Of a stretch of 64,000 nucleotides of DNA, positions 45,742 through 54,272 are shown one piece after another. The first letter of the stretch is position 1, and the number at the start of each line of letters is the position of its first letter. The position numbers and the translations under genes were made by a program. The stretch comes from Microbacterium faecale (lineage in GTDB: Bacteria; Actinomycetota; Actinomycetes; Actinomycetales; Microbacteriaceae). The stretch is from NCBI RefSeq assembly GCF_014640975.1, contig NZ_BMHO01000001.1, positions 2,490,166 to 2,554,165 on the forward strand, written 5' to 3'. The notes under the pieces were generated by a model, which saw only the letters and a program-made list of their open reading frames with translations, was not told the DNA's origin and searched no databases.

Positions 45742-45804
45742 CCGAATCTTTGTTCGACTTAATTCCCGACTTCTCTTGTTGTATTCGTACCTTTGTTCTA
45801 CCAT
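45742..45804 (+). promoter_or_regulatory. Promoter of the HNH gene with two LexA-box-like sites
   Basis: TTGTTG (45776-45781), exactly 17 bp, and TACCAT (45799-45804) form a promoter whose start would fall at or next to the ATG at 45812, so the mRNA is predicted leaderless; no ribosome site is visible. Two sites resemble the actinobacterial LexA box (CGAAC-N4-GTTCG): CGAATCTTTGTTCG (45743-45756) and CGTACCTTTGTTCT (45786-45799). Both have the same CTTT centre, and the second fills the promoter spacer. Confidence 0.6.
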
Positions 45805-45811
45805 ATGAATC

Positions 45812-47320
45812 ATGTTCACCCTCGTCCACCCGTCGCACGTGGAGCGGACGCGCGTCGCCACCGCCGCGGCCATGCTGCGTGAGGTGGCCGACCGCGTCGC
45901 GATGGTGACGGACGAGGATCTGGTCGCACTCGCTCGGGGCGCCGAAGCGCTCGGCCGCCACGTCGACGCGTTACGAACGCGGATCGCCGGCGAGGTCGAT
46001 GTTCGATCGGGTCAAGAGCTGGTGGGGCCCACCGATGACGATCGACTGTCTTCGAGATACGGCTGCGGCAACGCCGTCGAGCTGCTCGAGAGGACGACGC
46101 GGGCGTCCGTGAAGACGCTGCGGCAACGCGTGCGCCTCGACCGTCACACCCGAACGCACACCACACTGACCGGGCACATTCAGCCCGCCCGCTTCCCTGA
46201 AGTGTCAGACGCCTTCCGCGCGGGAAAGCTCAGCATGGACGCGGCCTGTTACCTGACCGATGAGTTCACCCGCCTCCGGCATCGTGGCCACACCTCCCCC
46301 GAGGAGACGACGATCGCCGAACAGGAGATCATCCGCGCCGTCACAACCGGCATCGACGGAGCGCCCGCGGACGACGCGGCCGAAGTTCCCGCCGATGGCG
46401 TGCTGCCGGAAACGTTCGACGAGTTCCGCGTCATCGTCGACACCTGGTCCACCTTTCTCGCGCGCGACGGCATCGAACCAGACGCGGAGTACGCCGAGCG
46501 CTTCCGCGGCCTCAACCTCGGTCGGACGCGTGACGGATTGGTCCCTGTCGCCGGCAATCTCGTCCCCGAGGCCGCCGCCGGCCTTCAGCTGCTCTTCGAC
46601 GCCCACAACGGGTCCACCACTCGCTTTCGCACGTCACCTGAGGACGCCCCCGCCAGCGCCGCGTGGACCGACGACGAACAGGTCCACGACCCGCGCACGG
46701 CGCCGCAAAAGCGTCACGATGTGCTCGTCTCGATCATCCAGGCGGCGGCGGCCGCGACGGACACTCCGTCGCTCGGTGGCGCCGCCCCGACTCTGCAGAT
46801 CAGCACGGCGGTCGGGGACCTCGACGGCGGCACCGCCATCATCGACCGCACGCAGGCGCCGGTTCCCTCCTCGCTCGCGCATCGCATCGCGTGCACGGGA
46901 GCCGTGCAGAAAGTCGTCTTCGATCGAAACGGACGCATCGTCCGTCTCGGTGCGCCTGACCGCCTCTTCAACGCCCATCAGCGACGCGCCATCGGCATAC
47001 GAGACGGCGGGTGCATCATTCCGGGCTGCTCTATCCCCGCCGCCTGGTGCGAGGTCCACCACGTCACCGAATATGCGCAGAGCGGCCCCACCCACACCGA
47101 CAATGGCGTGCTGTTGTGCTGGGCCCACCATCACAGGCTCGAAAGGTCCGGGTGGCAGATTCAGATGCGCGGCGGCACGCCGTACGTGAAGGCGCCAGGC
47201 TGGATCGACCCACGCGGGATCTTCCGCGCCGTGCGAAACCAGCGCACCGAGCGAGAACGGGTCCGACAACGCTCCCGCCACGAGACTCCCCCACTGCAAC
47301 TGCCGATTCCCACCGGTTAG
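45812..47320 (+). CDS. DUF222 / HNH-endonuclease protein (13E12 family)
   Basis: This 502-residue protein has a long N-terminal DUF222 region (about 1-330, with QLTDEFTRLR-like helices and RGLNLGRTRDGLVPV) and a C-terminal HNH nuclease domain: RRAIGIRDGGCIIPGC, WCEVHHVTEYAQSG, DNGVLLCWAHHHRLE. The paired Cys residues and HH...N...HHH motif are intact, so nuclease activity is plausible. Families of this type are multicopy in actinobacteria and include the 13E12 repeat proteins of mycobacteria, several of which are LexA-regulated. ATG at 45812 lies directly after the promoter. It interrupts the common dnaE-rluD neighbourhood. Confidence 0.9.
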   Translation: MFTLVHPSHVERTRVATAAAMLREVADRVAMVTDEDLVALARGAEALGRHVDALRTRIAGEVDVRSGQELVGPTDDDRLSSRYGCGNAVELLERTTRASVKTLRQRVRLDRHTRTHTTLTGHIQPARFPEVSDAFRAGKLSMDAACYLTDEFTRLRHRGHTSPEETTIAEQEIIRAVTTGIDGAPADDAAEVPADGVLPETFDEFRVIVDTWSTFLARDGIEPDAEYAERFRGLNLGRTRDGLVPVAGNLVPEAAAGLQLLFDAHNGSTTRFRTSPEDAPASAAWTDDEQVHDPRTAPQKRHDVLVSIIQAAAAATDTPSLGGAAPTLQISTAVGDLDGGTAIIDRTQAPVPSSLAHRIACTGAVQKVVFDRNGRIVRLGAPDRLFNAHQRRAIGIRDGGCIIPGCSIPAAWCEVHHVTEYAQSGPTHTDNGVLLCWAHHHRLERSGWQIQMRGGTPYVKAPGWIDPRGIFRAVRNQRTERERVRQRSRHETPPLQLPIPTG

Positions 47321-47543
47321 CACACGTCCAGGCACGTCATCACGAATGCCGGCGCCGTCATCGCGCGCCCCATGGTCTCTCGGCGCGCGTCGCTCGGGGT
47401 CTGCGTCTCTCGGCCTCTGCGCGTCGCTCTCGCAGCCCGGGCCGCGCACTGCGCCGGGACGCTGCCCAACAGCCAGAGATCTAGACTGCTGTCATGCATC
47501 GGCCCGTCTCTGTCACCGGCGTCGTCATCAACGGGCACGGCTC

Positions 47544-48035
47544 ATGACACGGACCTTCATCGAACGCACCGTCATCGATGCACCCCTCGAAGCCGTGTGG
47601 ACGAACTCGCTGAGCATCGATGTGCACCTCGCGTCGATGCGGCGCTCGTCGGAACGCGCCGTCGCTGGCGTCGTCTCCGGGCTGAACGGGCTTGATGAGA
47701 CGGTGACGTGGCGGGCACGCCACTTCGGCCTCTGGTTCGAGATGACCAGCCGCATTACCGAGCTCGATCCCTACCGGCGTTTCGTCGACGAACAGACGAC
47801 CGGTCCGTTCCAGAGCTTCCGCCATGAACACGAGTTCACGTGGCGCCAGGGCCACACCGAGATGGTGGACATCGTCCACCTCGCGTCGCCCATCCTGCCC
47901 CGGTCGACCGAGGCGATGATCCTGCTGCCGTACATGCGGCGTCTGATCCGTCAGCGCAACGCACATCTCGTGCGCTCGAGCGAGCCGTCAGCACCTTCAG
48001 TGCCTCAGAAGAGACCGTCTTCCAGCAACTCGTAG
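47544..48035 (+). CDS. SRPBCC-like (START/Bet v 1 fold) protein
   Basis: This 163-residue protein starts [21 protein letters not shown], the usual opening of SRPBCC ligand-binding proteins, and continues with [29 protein letters not shown] and [20 protein letters not shown] as the beta sheet, ending in a long helix ([19 protein letters not shown]) and a Ser/Pro tail. Such proteins bind hydrophobic ligands or act as cyclases; no specific role is evident. ATG at 47544 overlaps the stop of a 17-codon frame. The last 31 bp overlap rluD convergently. The 223 bp to its left hold no clear gene. Confidence 0.78.
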   Translation: MTRTFIERTVIDAPLEAVWTNSLSIDVHLASMRRSSERAVAGVVSGLNGLDETVTWRARHFGLWFEMTSRITELDPYRRFVDEQTTGPFQSFRHEHEFTWRQGHTEMVDIVHLASPILPRSTEAMILLPYMRRLIRQRNAHLVRSSEPSAPSVPQKRPSSSNS

Positions 48036-48934
48036 GCGTGCTGCAGGTCGTCCGGATACGGCGACGTGAACTCGACGCGCTCCCCCGTGGCCGGGTGATC
48101 GAACGCGAGCCGGTGCGCGTGCAGCCACTGGCGCGTGAGGCCGAGACGCTCGGCGAGCGTCGGGTCGGCCCCGTACAGCGGGTCCCCGACGAGCGGGTGC
48201 CGGTGGGCGGCCATGTGCACGCGGATCTGGTGGGTGCGGCCCGTCTCGAGGTGCACCTCGATGAGCGTCGCGCGGGGAAACGCCTCGATCGTCTCGTAGT
48301 GCGTCACGGAGTCCTTGCCGTCGGACGTGACGGCGAACTTCCAGGAGTGGCTCGGATGGCGGCCGATGGGCGCGTCGATCGTGCCCGAGAACGGATCCGG
48401 GTGCCCCTGCGCAACCGCATGGTAGATCTTGTCGACGGTGCGCTCTTTGAACGCCCGCTTGAGCACCGTGTAGGCGTGCTCGCTCTTCGCCACGACCATG
48501 AGGCCGCTCGTGCCGACGTCCAACCGGTGGACGATGCCCTGGCGCTCCGCCGCGCCACTCGTGGACAGCTCGATTCCGCTCGCGAGCAGTGCGCCGGGCA
48601 CGGTCGGGCCGTCCCAGCCCGGCGACGGATGCGCCGCGACGCCCACAGGCTTGTCGACGACGACGAAGTGCGCGTCCTCGTAGACGATCCCGAAGCCGGG
48701 CACCTCGGCGGCGACCACCGTCGGTTCGGCCTTCGGCGCCCATTCGACGTCGATCACGGATCCGGCCATCACGCGGTCAGACTTCCCTGCGGCGGCGCCG
48801 TCGATGCGCACGCCACCGGCTGCCGCGACCTCGGCCGCGAACGTGCGCGAGAAGCCGAGCATCTTGGCGAGTGCGGCGTCGACACGGGCTCCGTCGAGGC
48901 CATCGGGAACCGGCAGGCGGCGCGACTCAGGCAC
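48005..48934 (-). CDS. rluD: RluA-family pseudouridine synthase (RluD-like)
   Basis: This 309-residue enzyme modifies uridines in large-subunit rRNA. The N-terminal S4 domain (about 12-75, [22 protein letters not shown]) precedes the catalytic domain with [18 protein letters not shown] (catalytic Asp), [14 protein letters not shown] and [13 protein letters not shown]. Length and layout match RluD. GTG at 48934 overlaps the lspA end by 8 bp, the common lspA-rluD coupling. Confidence 0.94.
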   Translation of the reverse strand: MPESRRLPVPDGLDGARVDAALAKMLGFSRTFAAEVAAAGGVRIDGAAAGKSDRVMAGSVIDVEWAPKAEPTVVAAEVPGFGIVYEDAHFVVVDKPVGVAAHPSPGWDGPTVPGALLASGIELSTSGAAERQGIVHRLDVGTSGLMVVAKSEHAYTVLKRAFKERTVDKIYHAVAQGHPDPFSGTIDAPIGRHPSHSWKFAVTSDGKDSVTHYETIEAFPRATLIEVHLETGRTHQIRVHMAAHRHPLVGDPLYGADPTLAERLGLTRQWLHAHRLAFDHPATGERVEFTSPYPDDLQHAYELLEDGLF

Positions 48935-49712
48935 CGGAACGCGTCTCCCGCTCCCCCGCCTCGTCGCTCAGGCTCTTCGTCGCGTCGAGGGCCGCTTCCG
49001 TTCCCTCCGGCGACGACGTTCCGTCGGCCGCAGCGCCTGACGGGTCGTCATCGCCCCTCGTCTCAGATTCGTCGTCAGACTCCTCGAGACGGCCGTCATT
49101 GCGATCGTCGGCGTCTGCGCCTGAGCCGGCATCTGCGTCGGCGCCGGCATCTGCGCCTGCGCCGGCAGCAGCATCCTCCGCGGGCCGCTCACCGCGGGTA
49201 CCGTCGAAGTTGAGTCCGGTGACGACGAGCAGGGCCACCGATATCATTCCGCCGACGATGAAGATGTCGGCCACGTTGTAGATCGCCGGCGTCGTCCAGA
49301 ACCACATCCACGGCGTGAGGATGAAGTCGACGACGTGTCCCTCGGCGAAACCGGGGTCGCGCAGCAGCCGGTCGGTGAGGTTACCGAGCACTCCACCCAG
49401 CAGCAGGCCCAGTACGACCGTCCAGAGGCGGGAGCGCACGCGTGTGATCGCGAGGAACACGATGGCGGCCGCAACGAGGGCGAGCGCGATCGTGAAGACC
49501 CACGTGACGCCCTCTCCCATCGAGAAGGCAGCGCCCGGGTTGAACACGAGCAGCCACTGCAGAGCGTCGCCGATGACGGGCACCGGCTCGCCCTCCGTGA
49601 GATGAGCCAGCGCGTATTGCTTGCTCAACTGGTCGGCGGCCAGCACCGTGATCGCGAGAATCGCGATGACGATGCCGGCCGCCAGGCCTCGCAGCGGAGG
49701 TCGTCCCTTCAC
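48927..49712 (-). CDS. lspA: Signal peptidase II with long acidic C-terminal tail
   Basis: This 261-residue aspartyl protease cleaves lipoprotein signal peptides such as that of CtaC. Four helices and both catalytic Asp are present: [34 protein letters not shown] and [13 protein letters not shown]. The usual protein ends near residue 165; here about 90 extra residues follow, low-complexity and rich in Ala, Gly, Asp and Glu (for example [18 protein letters not shown]), predicted cytosolic and disordered. GTG at 49712 is the start. It lies between divIVA and rluD. Confidence 0.93.
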   Translation of the reverse strand: MKGRPPLRGLAAGIVIAILAITVLAADQLSKQYALAHLTEGEPVPVIGDALQWLLVFNPGAAFSMGEGVTWVFTIALALVAAAIVFLAITRVRSRLWTVVLGLLLGGVLGNLTDRLLRDPGFAEGHVVDFILTPWMWFWTTPAIYNVADIFIVGGMISVALLVVTGLNFDGTRGERPAEDAAAGAGADAGADADAGSGADADDRNDGRLEESDDESETRGDDDPSGAAADGTSSPEGTEAALDATKSLSDEAGERETRSGA

Positions 49713-49722
49713 GTGGACGCGC

Positions 49723-50343
49723 TCAGAGACCGACCGTCGAGGCGGGAGCCTTGCCCGATCCCGACTCCGGAGCGTCGAGGTCGGCGAGCTTCTGCTCGAA
49801 GTAGCCACGCAGCTGCTGGCGGTAATCGCGCTCAAACTGGCGCAGCTCCGTGATCCGGCCCTCGAGGCTCTTCCGCTCGCTGTCGAGCTTCTGCGAGATC
49901 TCGCGCTGCTTCGCCTCGGCGGCCGCGACGATGCTCGACGCCTTCGCCTCGGCGTCGTCGACGAGGCTCTTCGCCGTCGCCTGACCCTCCGAGACATGCT
50001 CATCGTGGAGGCGCTCGGCACGCGCGATGATGCCAGCCGCCGTCGACGCCGTCGACGTGACACCGGGCTCAGCGGGCAGCTCCTCGGCAGCTGCTGCCTC
50101 GGGCTGCTCAACCGAGGTGGCCTCAGCGGGCGCTGCAGCGGTCTGCTCAGCGGCGGGGGCATCAGCGCCGCCGGCCTCGAGCTCCGCGATGCGCGCCTTC
50201 AGCTGCTCGTTCTCCTCGATCGTCTTGCGCCACTCGACGACGATCTCGTCCAGGAAATCGTCCACCTCGTCCGGGTCAAAGCCCTCCTTGAAACGGACGT
50301 GCTGGAACTGTTTCGTAACGACGTCTTCCGGCGTCAATGCCAT
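49723..50343 (-). CDS. divIVA: DivIVA-domain polar growth / division protein
   Basis: This 206-residue protein opens with MALTPEDVVTKQFQHVRFKEGFDPDEVDDFLDEI (key motif FKEGFDPDEVDDFLD), the lipid-binding DivIVA domain. A first coiled coil, an Ala/Pro/Glu-rich linker (about 55-100) and a second coiled coil (110-190) follow. In actinobacteria it marks poles and septa and recruits envelope synthesis. ATG at 50343. It lies between yggT and lspA in the division cluster. Confidence 0.95.
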   Translation of the reverse strand: MALTPEDVVTKQFQHVRFKEGFDPDEVDDFLDEIVVEWRKTIEENEQLKARIAELEAGGADAPAAEQTAAAPAEATSVEQPEAAAAEELPAEPGVTSTASTAAGIIARAERLHDEHVSEGQATAKSLVDDAEAKASSIVAAAEAKQREISQKLDSERKSLEGRITELRQFERDYRQQLRGYFEQKLADLDAPESGSGKAPASTVGL

Positions 50344-50381
50344 ATCCTGACCCCTCTCTCGGTGGTGGTCCTCATGATACT

Positions 50382-50687
50382 TCAGTAGATGATCGCGATT
50401 GCCTGCAGAATCCACGACAAGACGAAGCAGATCAGCAGCGTGAGCGCGAACCCGACGTCTATCGCGATCGGGCCGATTCGGATCGGCCGGATGTGGCGCC
50501 GAAAGAAGTTGATCGGCGGATCCGTGATCGTGTAGACCAGCTCGCAGATGACGAGCATCGTCCCCCGTGGCCGCCACTCGCGGTTGAACAGCGGGATAAA
50601 TTCCAGGATGAGACGCGCGAACAGCACCACCACGTACAGGGATACGAGCAGGTGCAGGATCGACGCGACGAACCCGATGACAGCCAC
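50382..50687 (-). CDS. YggT-family membrane protein
   Basis: This 101-residue protein has two membrane helices (VASILHLLVSLYVVVLFARLILEF and AIDVGFALTLLICFVLSWILQAIAIIY) with the connecting family motif ITDPPINFFRRHIRPIRIGPI. YggT proteins sit between sepF and divIVA in many Gram-positive division clusters, as here, and are thought to help division or osmotic balance. Confidence 0.92.
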   Translation of the reverse strand: MAVIGFVASILHLLVSLYVVVLFARLILEFIPLFNREWRPRGTMLVICELVYTITDPPINFFRRHIRPIRIGPIAIDVGFALTLLICFVLSWILQAIAIIY

Positions 50688-50710
50688 GAGAGTTCAGCCT
50701 ACGCGAGAAG

Positions 50711-50740
50711 GCCCGGTGCTACCGAAACGGAGCACCGGGC
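50711..50740. terminator. Hairpin between sepF and yggT
   Basis: A 10-bp perfect stem (50711-50720 with 50731-50740) is extended by a 3-bp inner stem (50722-50724 with 50728-50730) around AAA. It lies 29 bp beyond the sepF stop, so it may cut or reduce read-through into yggT. Confidence 0.75.
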
Positions 50741-50768
50741 GCGACGAGCGATGTGTGCGCTGAGCAGG

Positions 50769-51233
50769 TCAGCTACCGAACGCAGTGTCGTCGGCGGGCG
50801 CGATGCCGCCGTCGCCGGAGATCGCGACGTTCTCGGGGCTGAGCAGGAAGACCTTGCTCGTGACGCGCTCGATGCGACCGTAGAGCCCCATCGAGAGGCC
50901 GCTCGCGAAGTCGATGAGGCGACGCGCGTCGGCGTCGGACATCTGCGAGACGTTGATGATCACGGGCAGGCCGTCGCGGAACTGCTCCGCGATCGTCTGC
51001 GCGTCGCGATACTGCTTCGGATGGACCGTGACGATCTCGTTGACGGCGTCGGCGGCCGGCTGACGAACGACCGTGGGTCGGCGCAGCGGGGTCACAGGGG
51101 CCGGCTTGTCGTCGTCATGATTCTCCTCACGGTGCGAGGAGCGAACGGGGGTCTCCGACATCCCCTCCTCGACATATTCCTCTTCGTCGGCGAGGCCGAG
51201 GTAGACCATCGTCTTCTTGAGCGGGTTCGCCAT
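50769..51233 (-). CDS. sepF: Cell division protein SepF
   Basis: This 154-residue protein starts [20 protein letters not shown], the membrane-binding amphipathic helix, followed by a charged linker. The SepF fold (about 65-145) has [44 protein letters not shown] features (key part [23 protein letters not shown]). SepF tethers FtsZ to the membrane in bacteria lacking FtsA, which fits the absence of ftsA here. Confidence 0.95.
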   Translation of the reverse strand: MANPLKKTMVYLGLADEEEYVEEGMSETPVRSSHREENHDDDKPAPVTPLRRPTVVRQPAADAVNEIVTVHPKQYRDAQTIAEQFRDGLPVIINVSQMSDADARRLIDFASGLSMGLYGRIERVTSKVFLLSPENVAISGDGGIAPADDTAFGS

Positions 51234-51269
51234 GGCGTCCTCCGATTGAATGCTCGTCTTGTGTGCAGG

Positions 51270-51947
51270 CTAAACCTGGTTCGGTCTCGGGCCCGTGATT
51301 GCGGTTCCGATCCGCAGGTGTGTCGCGCCGAAACGGATCGCTTCGGCGAAATCCTGAGACATCCCGGCGGACATCCAGGTGGCTGAGGAGGCAATGCGAC
51401 GCACCTCGTCGGCGCACCGTGCGAGCCTCTCGAATGCTGGCCCGGGCTCCTCACCGAGGGGAGCCACGGCCATGACGCCGCGAAGGCGCAGCGAGGCAGT
51501 CTGGACGATGGTCTCCGCGAGGCGCGTGGCATCGTCGCGCGCGACGCCGCCGCGGTTCGGATCGTCGGTGAGGTTGATCTGCACGAGGACATCGAGCGGC
51601 TCCGCCTCGGGCACGTCGAGTGCCGCGACGACCTTCTCGCGATCGACCGAGTGCACGGCCGCAGCCGACCGCCGCACCGTCTTCGCCTTCTTCGACTGCA
51701 GCTGCCCCACGAAGTGCCAACGCAACTGCGTCAGTTCGGCGAGCTCGTCGGACTTCGCCGTGAACTCCTGTTGCCGATTCTCGGCGACGTCCTGCACGCC
51801 GAGCTCCACGAGCTCGCGGACGAGCGACGCGGGGTGAAACTTCGTCACCACGATGCGCGTGATCTCATCCGGCGATCGGCCAGCCGACCGCGCGGCGTCG
51901 GCGATGGATCCGTCGACGGCGGCGAGTCGGTCGGCGAGGGTCGTCAC
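51270..51947 (-). CDS. yggS: YggS-family PLP-binding protein
   Basis: This 225-residue PLP homeostasis protein has the cofactor Lys in [12 protein letters not shown], then [30 protein letters not shown] and [29 protein letters not shown] (key part [12 protein letters not shown] for phosphate binding). GTG at 51947 overlaps the ftsZ stop (GTGA). Location between ftsZ and sepF is widely conserved. Confidence 0.95.
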   Translation of the reverse strand: MTTLADRLAAVDGSIADAARSAGRSPDEITRIVVTKFHPASLVRELVELGVQDVAENRQQEFTAKSDELAELTQLRWHFVGQLQSKKAKTVRRSAAAVHSVDREKVVAALDVPEAEPLDVLVQINLTDDPNRGGVARDDATRLAETIVQTASLRLRGVMAVAPLGEEPGPAFERLARCADEVRRIASSATWMSAGMSQDFAEAIRFGATHLRIGTAITGPRPNQV

Positions 51948-53128
51948 TTCAGGAATTCGGGGATGTCGATGTCTTCGTCGTCGAATCCGCTCGACTCGCT
52001 CAGCGCCGGCGTGGCGGGGACGCTCGGAACCGAACGGTCCTTCTCGTCCTCCTCCGATTCCTCCCCCGACGGCGCACTCTCGGTTGCGGCGACCACGGGA
52101 CGGTTGTCGCCAGGAAGCGACGGACGCGACGCCTCCTCGGCCCGCGCTCCGAACGCGGGGACGTCGACGCGAGCCTGCGGCTCACCGCCGTCGAAACCGG
52201 CCGCGACCACGGTGACGCGCACCTCGTCGCCGAGCGTGTCGTCGATGACCGTTCCGAAGATGATGTTCGCCTCGGGGTGGGCCGCCTCCTGCACGAGACG
52301 CGCCGCATCGTTGATCTCGAAGATGCCGAGGTTCGATCCGCCCTGGATCGACAGCAGCACGCCGTGCGCGCCCTCGATCGAAGCCTCGAGCAGCGGCGAC
52401 TCGACCGCGAGCTCAGCGGCCTTGATCGCCCGATCGGCGCCGCGCGCGGATCCGATACCCATGAGGGCGCTTCCGGCGCCCTGCATGACGCTCTTGACGT
52501 CTGCGAAGTCGAGGTTGATCAGACCCGGGGTCGTGATCAGGTCCGTGATGCCCTGAACACCGGCGAGAAGCACCTGGTCAGCAGTCGCGAACGCCTCGAC
52601 CATCGAGATGCCGCGATCGCTGATCTCGAGCAGGCGGTCGTTCGGCACGACGATGAGCGTGTCGACCTCATCCTTGAGCACGGCGACGCCCTGCTCGGCC
52701 TGTTGCTGGCGCCGACGCCCCTCGAATGAGAACGGCTTCGTCACGACGCCGATCGTCAGCGCGCCGATCGACTTGGCGATGCGTGCAACGACGGGCGCGC
52801 CGCCCGTGCCCGTGCCGCCCCCTTCGCCCGCCGTCACGAACACCATGTCCGCACCGGCGAGAGCCTGCTCGATCTCTTCCTGATGGTCCTCTGCCGCGCG
52901 TCGACCCACCTCGGGGTCGGCACCGGCGCCGAGGCCGCGCGTGAGATCGCGCCCGACGTCGAGCTTGACGTCAGCGTCGCTCATCAGCAGCGCCTGCGCG
53001 TCTGTGTTGATCGCGATGAACTCGACGCCGCGCAGCCCGAGCTCGATCATGCGGTTGACGGCGTTGACGCCGCCACCACCGACGCCGACGACCTTGATCA
53101 CGGCGAGGTAGTTCTGGTTCTGGCTCAT
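51944..53128 (-). CDS. ftsZ: Cell division GTPase FtsZ
   Basis: This 394-residue tubulin homologue forms the division ring. [17 protein letters not shown], the GTP-binding [16 protein letters not shown], and [15 protein letters not shown] with the T7-loop catalytic Asp are intact. The globular core ends near 315; an acidic variable linker follows, and [13 protein letters not shown] is the C-terminal peptide that binds SepF. ATG at 53128. The 159 bp upstream holds paired inverted repeats. Confidence 0.98.
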   Translation of the reverse strand: MSQNQNYLAVIKVVGVGGGGVNAVNRMIELGLRGVEFIAINTDAQALLMSDADVKLDVGRDLTRGLGAGADPEVGRRAAEDHQEEIEQALAGADMVFVTAGEGGGTGTGGAPVVARIAKSIGALTIGVVTKPFSFEGRRRQQQAEQGVAVLKDEVDTLIVVPNDRLLEISDRGISMVEAFATADQVLLAGVQGITDLITTPGLINLDFADVKSVMQGAGSALMGIGSARGADRAIKAAELAVESPLLEASIEGAHGVLLSIQGGSNLGIFEINDAARLVQEAAHPEANIIFGTVIDDTLGDEVRVTVVAAGFDGGEPQARVDVPAFGARAEEASRPSLPGDNRPVVAATESAPSGEESEEDEKDRSVPSVPATPALSESSGFDDEDIDIPEFLK

Positions 53129-53172
53129 GCTGCCTCCATCGACGGAACCTGGGCTGCAACCGGAAAACCTCG

Positions 53173-53221
53173 AACCTTAAACGTCAACCACAAGGTTAAA
53201 GTATTCACCGGCATATACTTT
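53173..53221. promoter_or_regulatory. Paired inverted repeats upstream of ftsZ
   Basis: AACCTT (53173-53178) and AAGGTT (53192-53197) form one inverted repeat. Directly adjoining it, AAAGTAT (53198-53204) and ATACTTT (53215-53221) form a second, perfect 7-bp repeat around 10 bp. They lie 45-93 bp before the ftsZ start in the only AT-rich patch of the 159-bp gap, so they are candidate promoter or operator elements. Confidence 0.5.
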
Positions 53222-53287
53222 GCTCGTCTCTGACGCTACGTGGCCGGTAGCCGACAGACGCGCAAACACGCGGGGCGTGTCGAAAAA

Positions 53288-54271
53288 TCACTCGACGACG
53301 AGAACGCCCGTCGATGAGACGTCGTAGCTCGACGCCTGGTCGGGAGGAGTCGCCTCGAACGCCGCGGTCAGCGTCGCGACCTTCTCGCTCGTCTCGCCGG
53401 CGCTTCCCCACACGATCGTCACGCCCCCGCCGTCCGGGAGGTCGAATGCGATGTCTTCGCGCGAGGTCGCGCGCACCGCCGTGACACGCTCCGCCATGTC
53501 GGAGGGAAGCGAGCGCAGCACCTGGCCCGCGGCGCGGAACGCATCGGAGTCCGGTCCGGATTCCACCTCCGCGAGCGGCAGTCCTTCGGGGTGTTCCTCT
53601 GTGGTGTCGAGCGCGACGCCGGCCGCATCCACTGTCGTGAATCCCGCGTCGGTCGCGAAGACCGCGACGGCCGTGCGCTCGACGATGCGCACGACGAGAT
53701 CGTGCGGTGGCTGAACTTCGACCGCGTACGACTCGATGCGGGGAAAAGACGTGAGCGCCGCATGGATCTCGTCGTGGTCGATGAGCGGCATCGGGCGATC
53801 GACCTGGTCGGAGATGGCTTCTTGGATCGCGGCGGGATCGACGTCCTGCGCACCCACGACGTCGATGCGCTGCACGGCGAAAAGCGGGCTGTAGGCGGCG
53901 CCGATCGTCCCGACGGCCAGCAGCACGACCGCACCGATCGAGCTGAGCCAGATGACCCGCCGACGACGCGACCGCACCGTGAACCGGCGCACCTCTGCAC
54001 GCTCCGCGCGGCGACGACGCCGGCCTGCACGCCAGATCCCGAAGCGTCCGCTCCCGACGGCGCCCGATCCCGGCGCGACGTGGTCCTCTCCGGCTTCCGC
54101 TGCCGGATCCTCGACGTCGTCCGCTTCGGCGGCGCGGCGCCCGAAGGGCAGCACCGACGCAAGCCGGTTGCGGCCGCGCTCGGCGCCTGTCCCGTCGCCG
54201 TCCAGGTCGGGTTCGGCGTTCTGATCAGGCTGTGACCGACGCGGCGGAGGAAGGGGGCCGGGGCGCTTCAC
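53288..54271 (-). CDS. ftsQ: Cell division protein FtsQ
   Basis: This 327-residue bitopic protein has a charged, disordered cytosolic part (1-110), one membrane helix (VIWLSSIGAVVLLAVGTIGAAY) and an outside POTRA domain (FAVQRIDVVGAQDVDPAAIQEAI), then the FtsQ beta domain with PRIESYAVEVQPPHDLVVRIVERTAVAVF. FtsQ scaffolds the divisome with FtsL and FtsI, both in this cluster. GTG at 54271 lies one base after the murC stop. Confidence 0.93.
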   Translation of the reverse strand: MKRPGPLPPPRRSQPDQNAEPDLDGDGTGAERGRNRLASVLPFGRRAAEADDVEDPAAEAGEDHVAPGSGAVGSGRFGIWRAGRRRRRAERAEVRRFTVRSRRRRVIWLSSIGAVVLLAVGTIGAAYSPLFAVQRIDVVGAQDVDPAAIQEAISDQVDRPMPLIDHDEIHAALTSFPRIESYAVEVQPPHDLVVRIVERTAVAVFATDAGFTTVDAAGVALDTTEEHPEGLPLAEVESGPDSDAFRAAGQVLRSLPSDMAERVTAVRATSREDIAFDLPDGGGVTIVWGSAGETSEKVATLTAAFEATPPDQASSYDVSSTGVLVVE

Positions 54272-54272
54272 G

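Noticed and set aside
45812..47320. HNH gene as a homing endonuclease or intron-encoded nuclease
   Set aside because: It stands as an independent gene with its own promoter, does not interrupt dnaE or rluD, and belongs to the DUF222/13E12 group.
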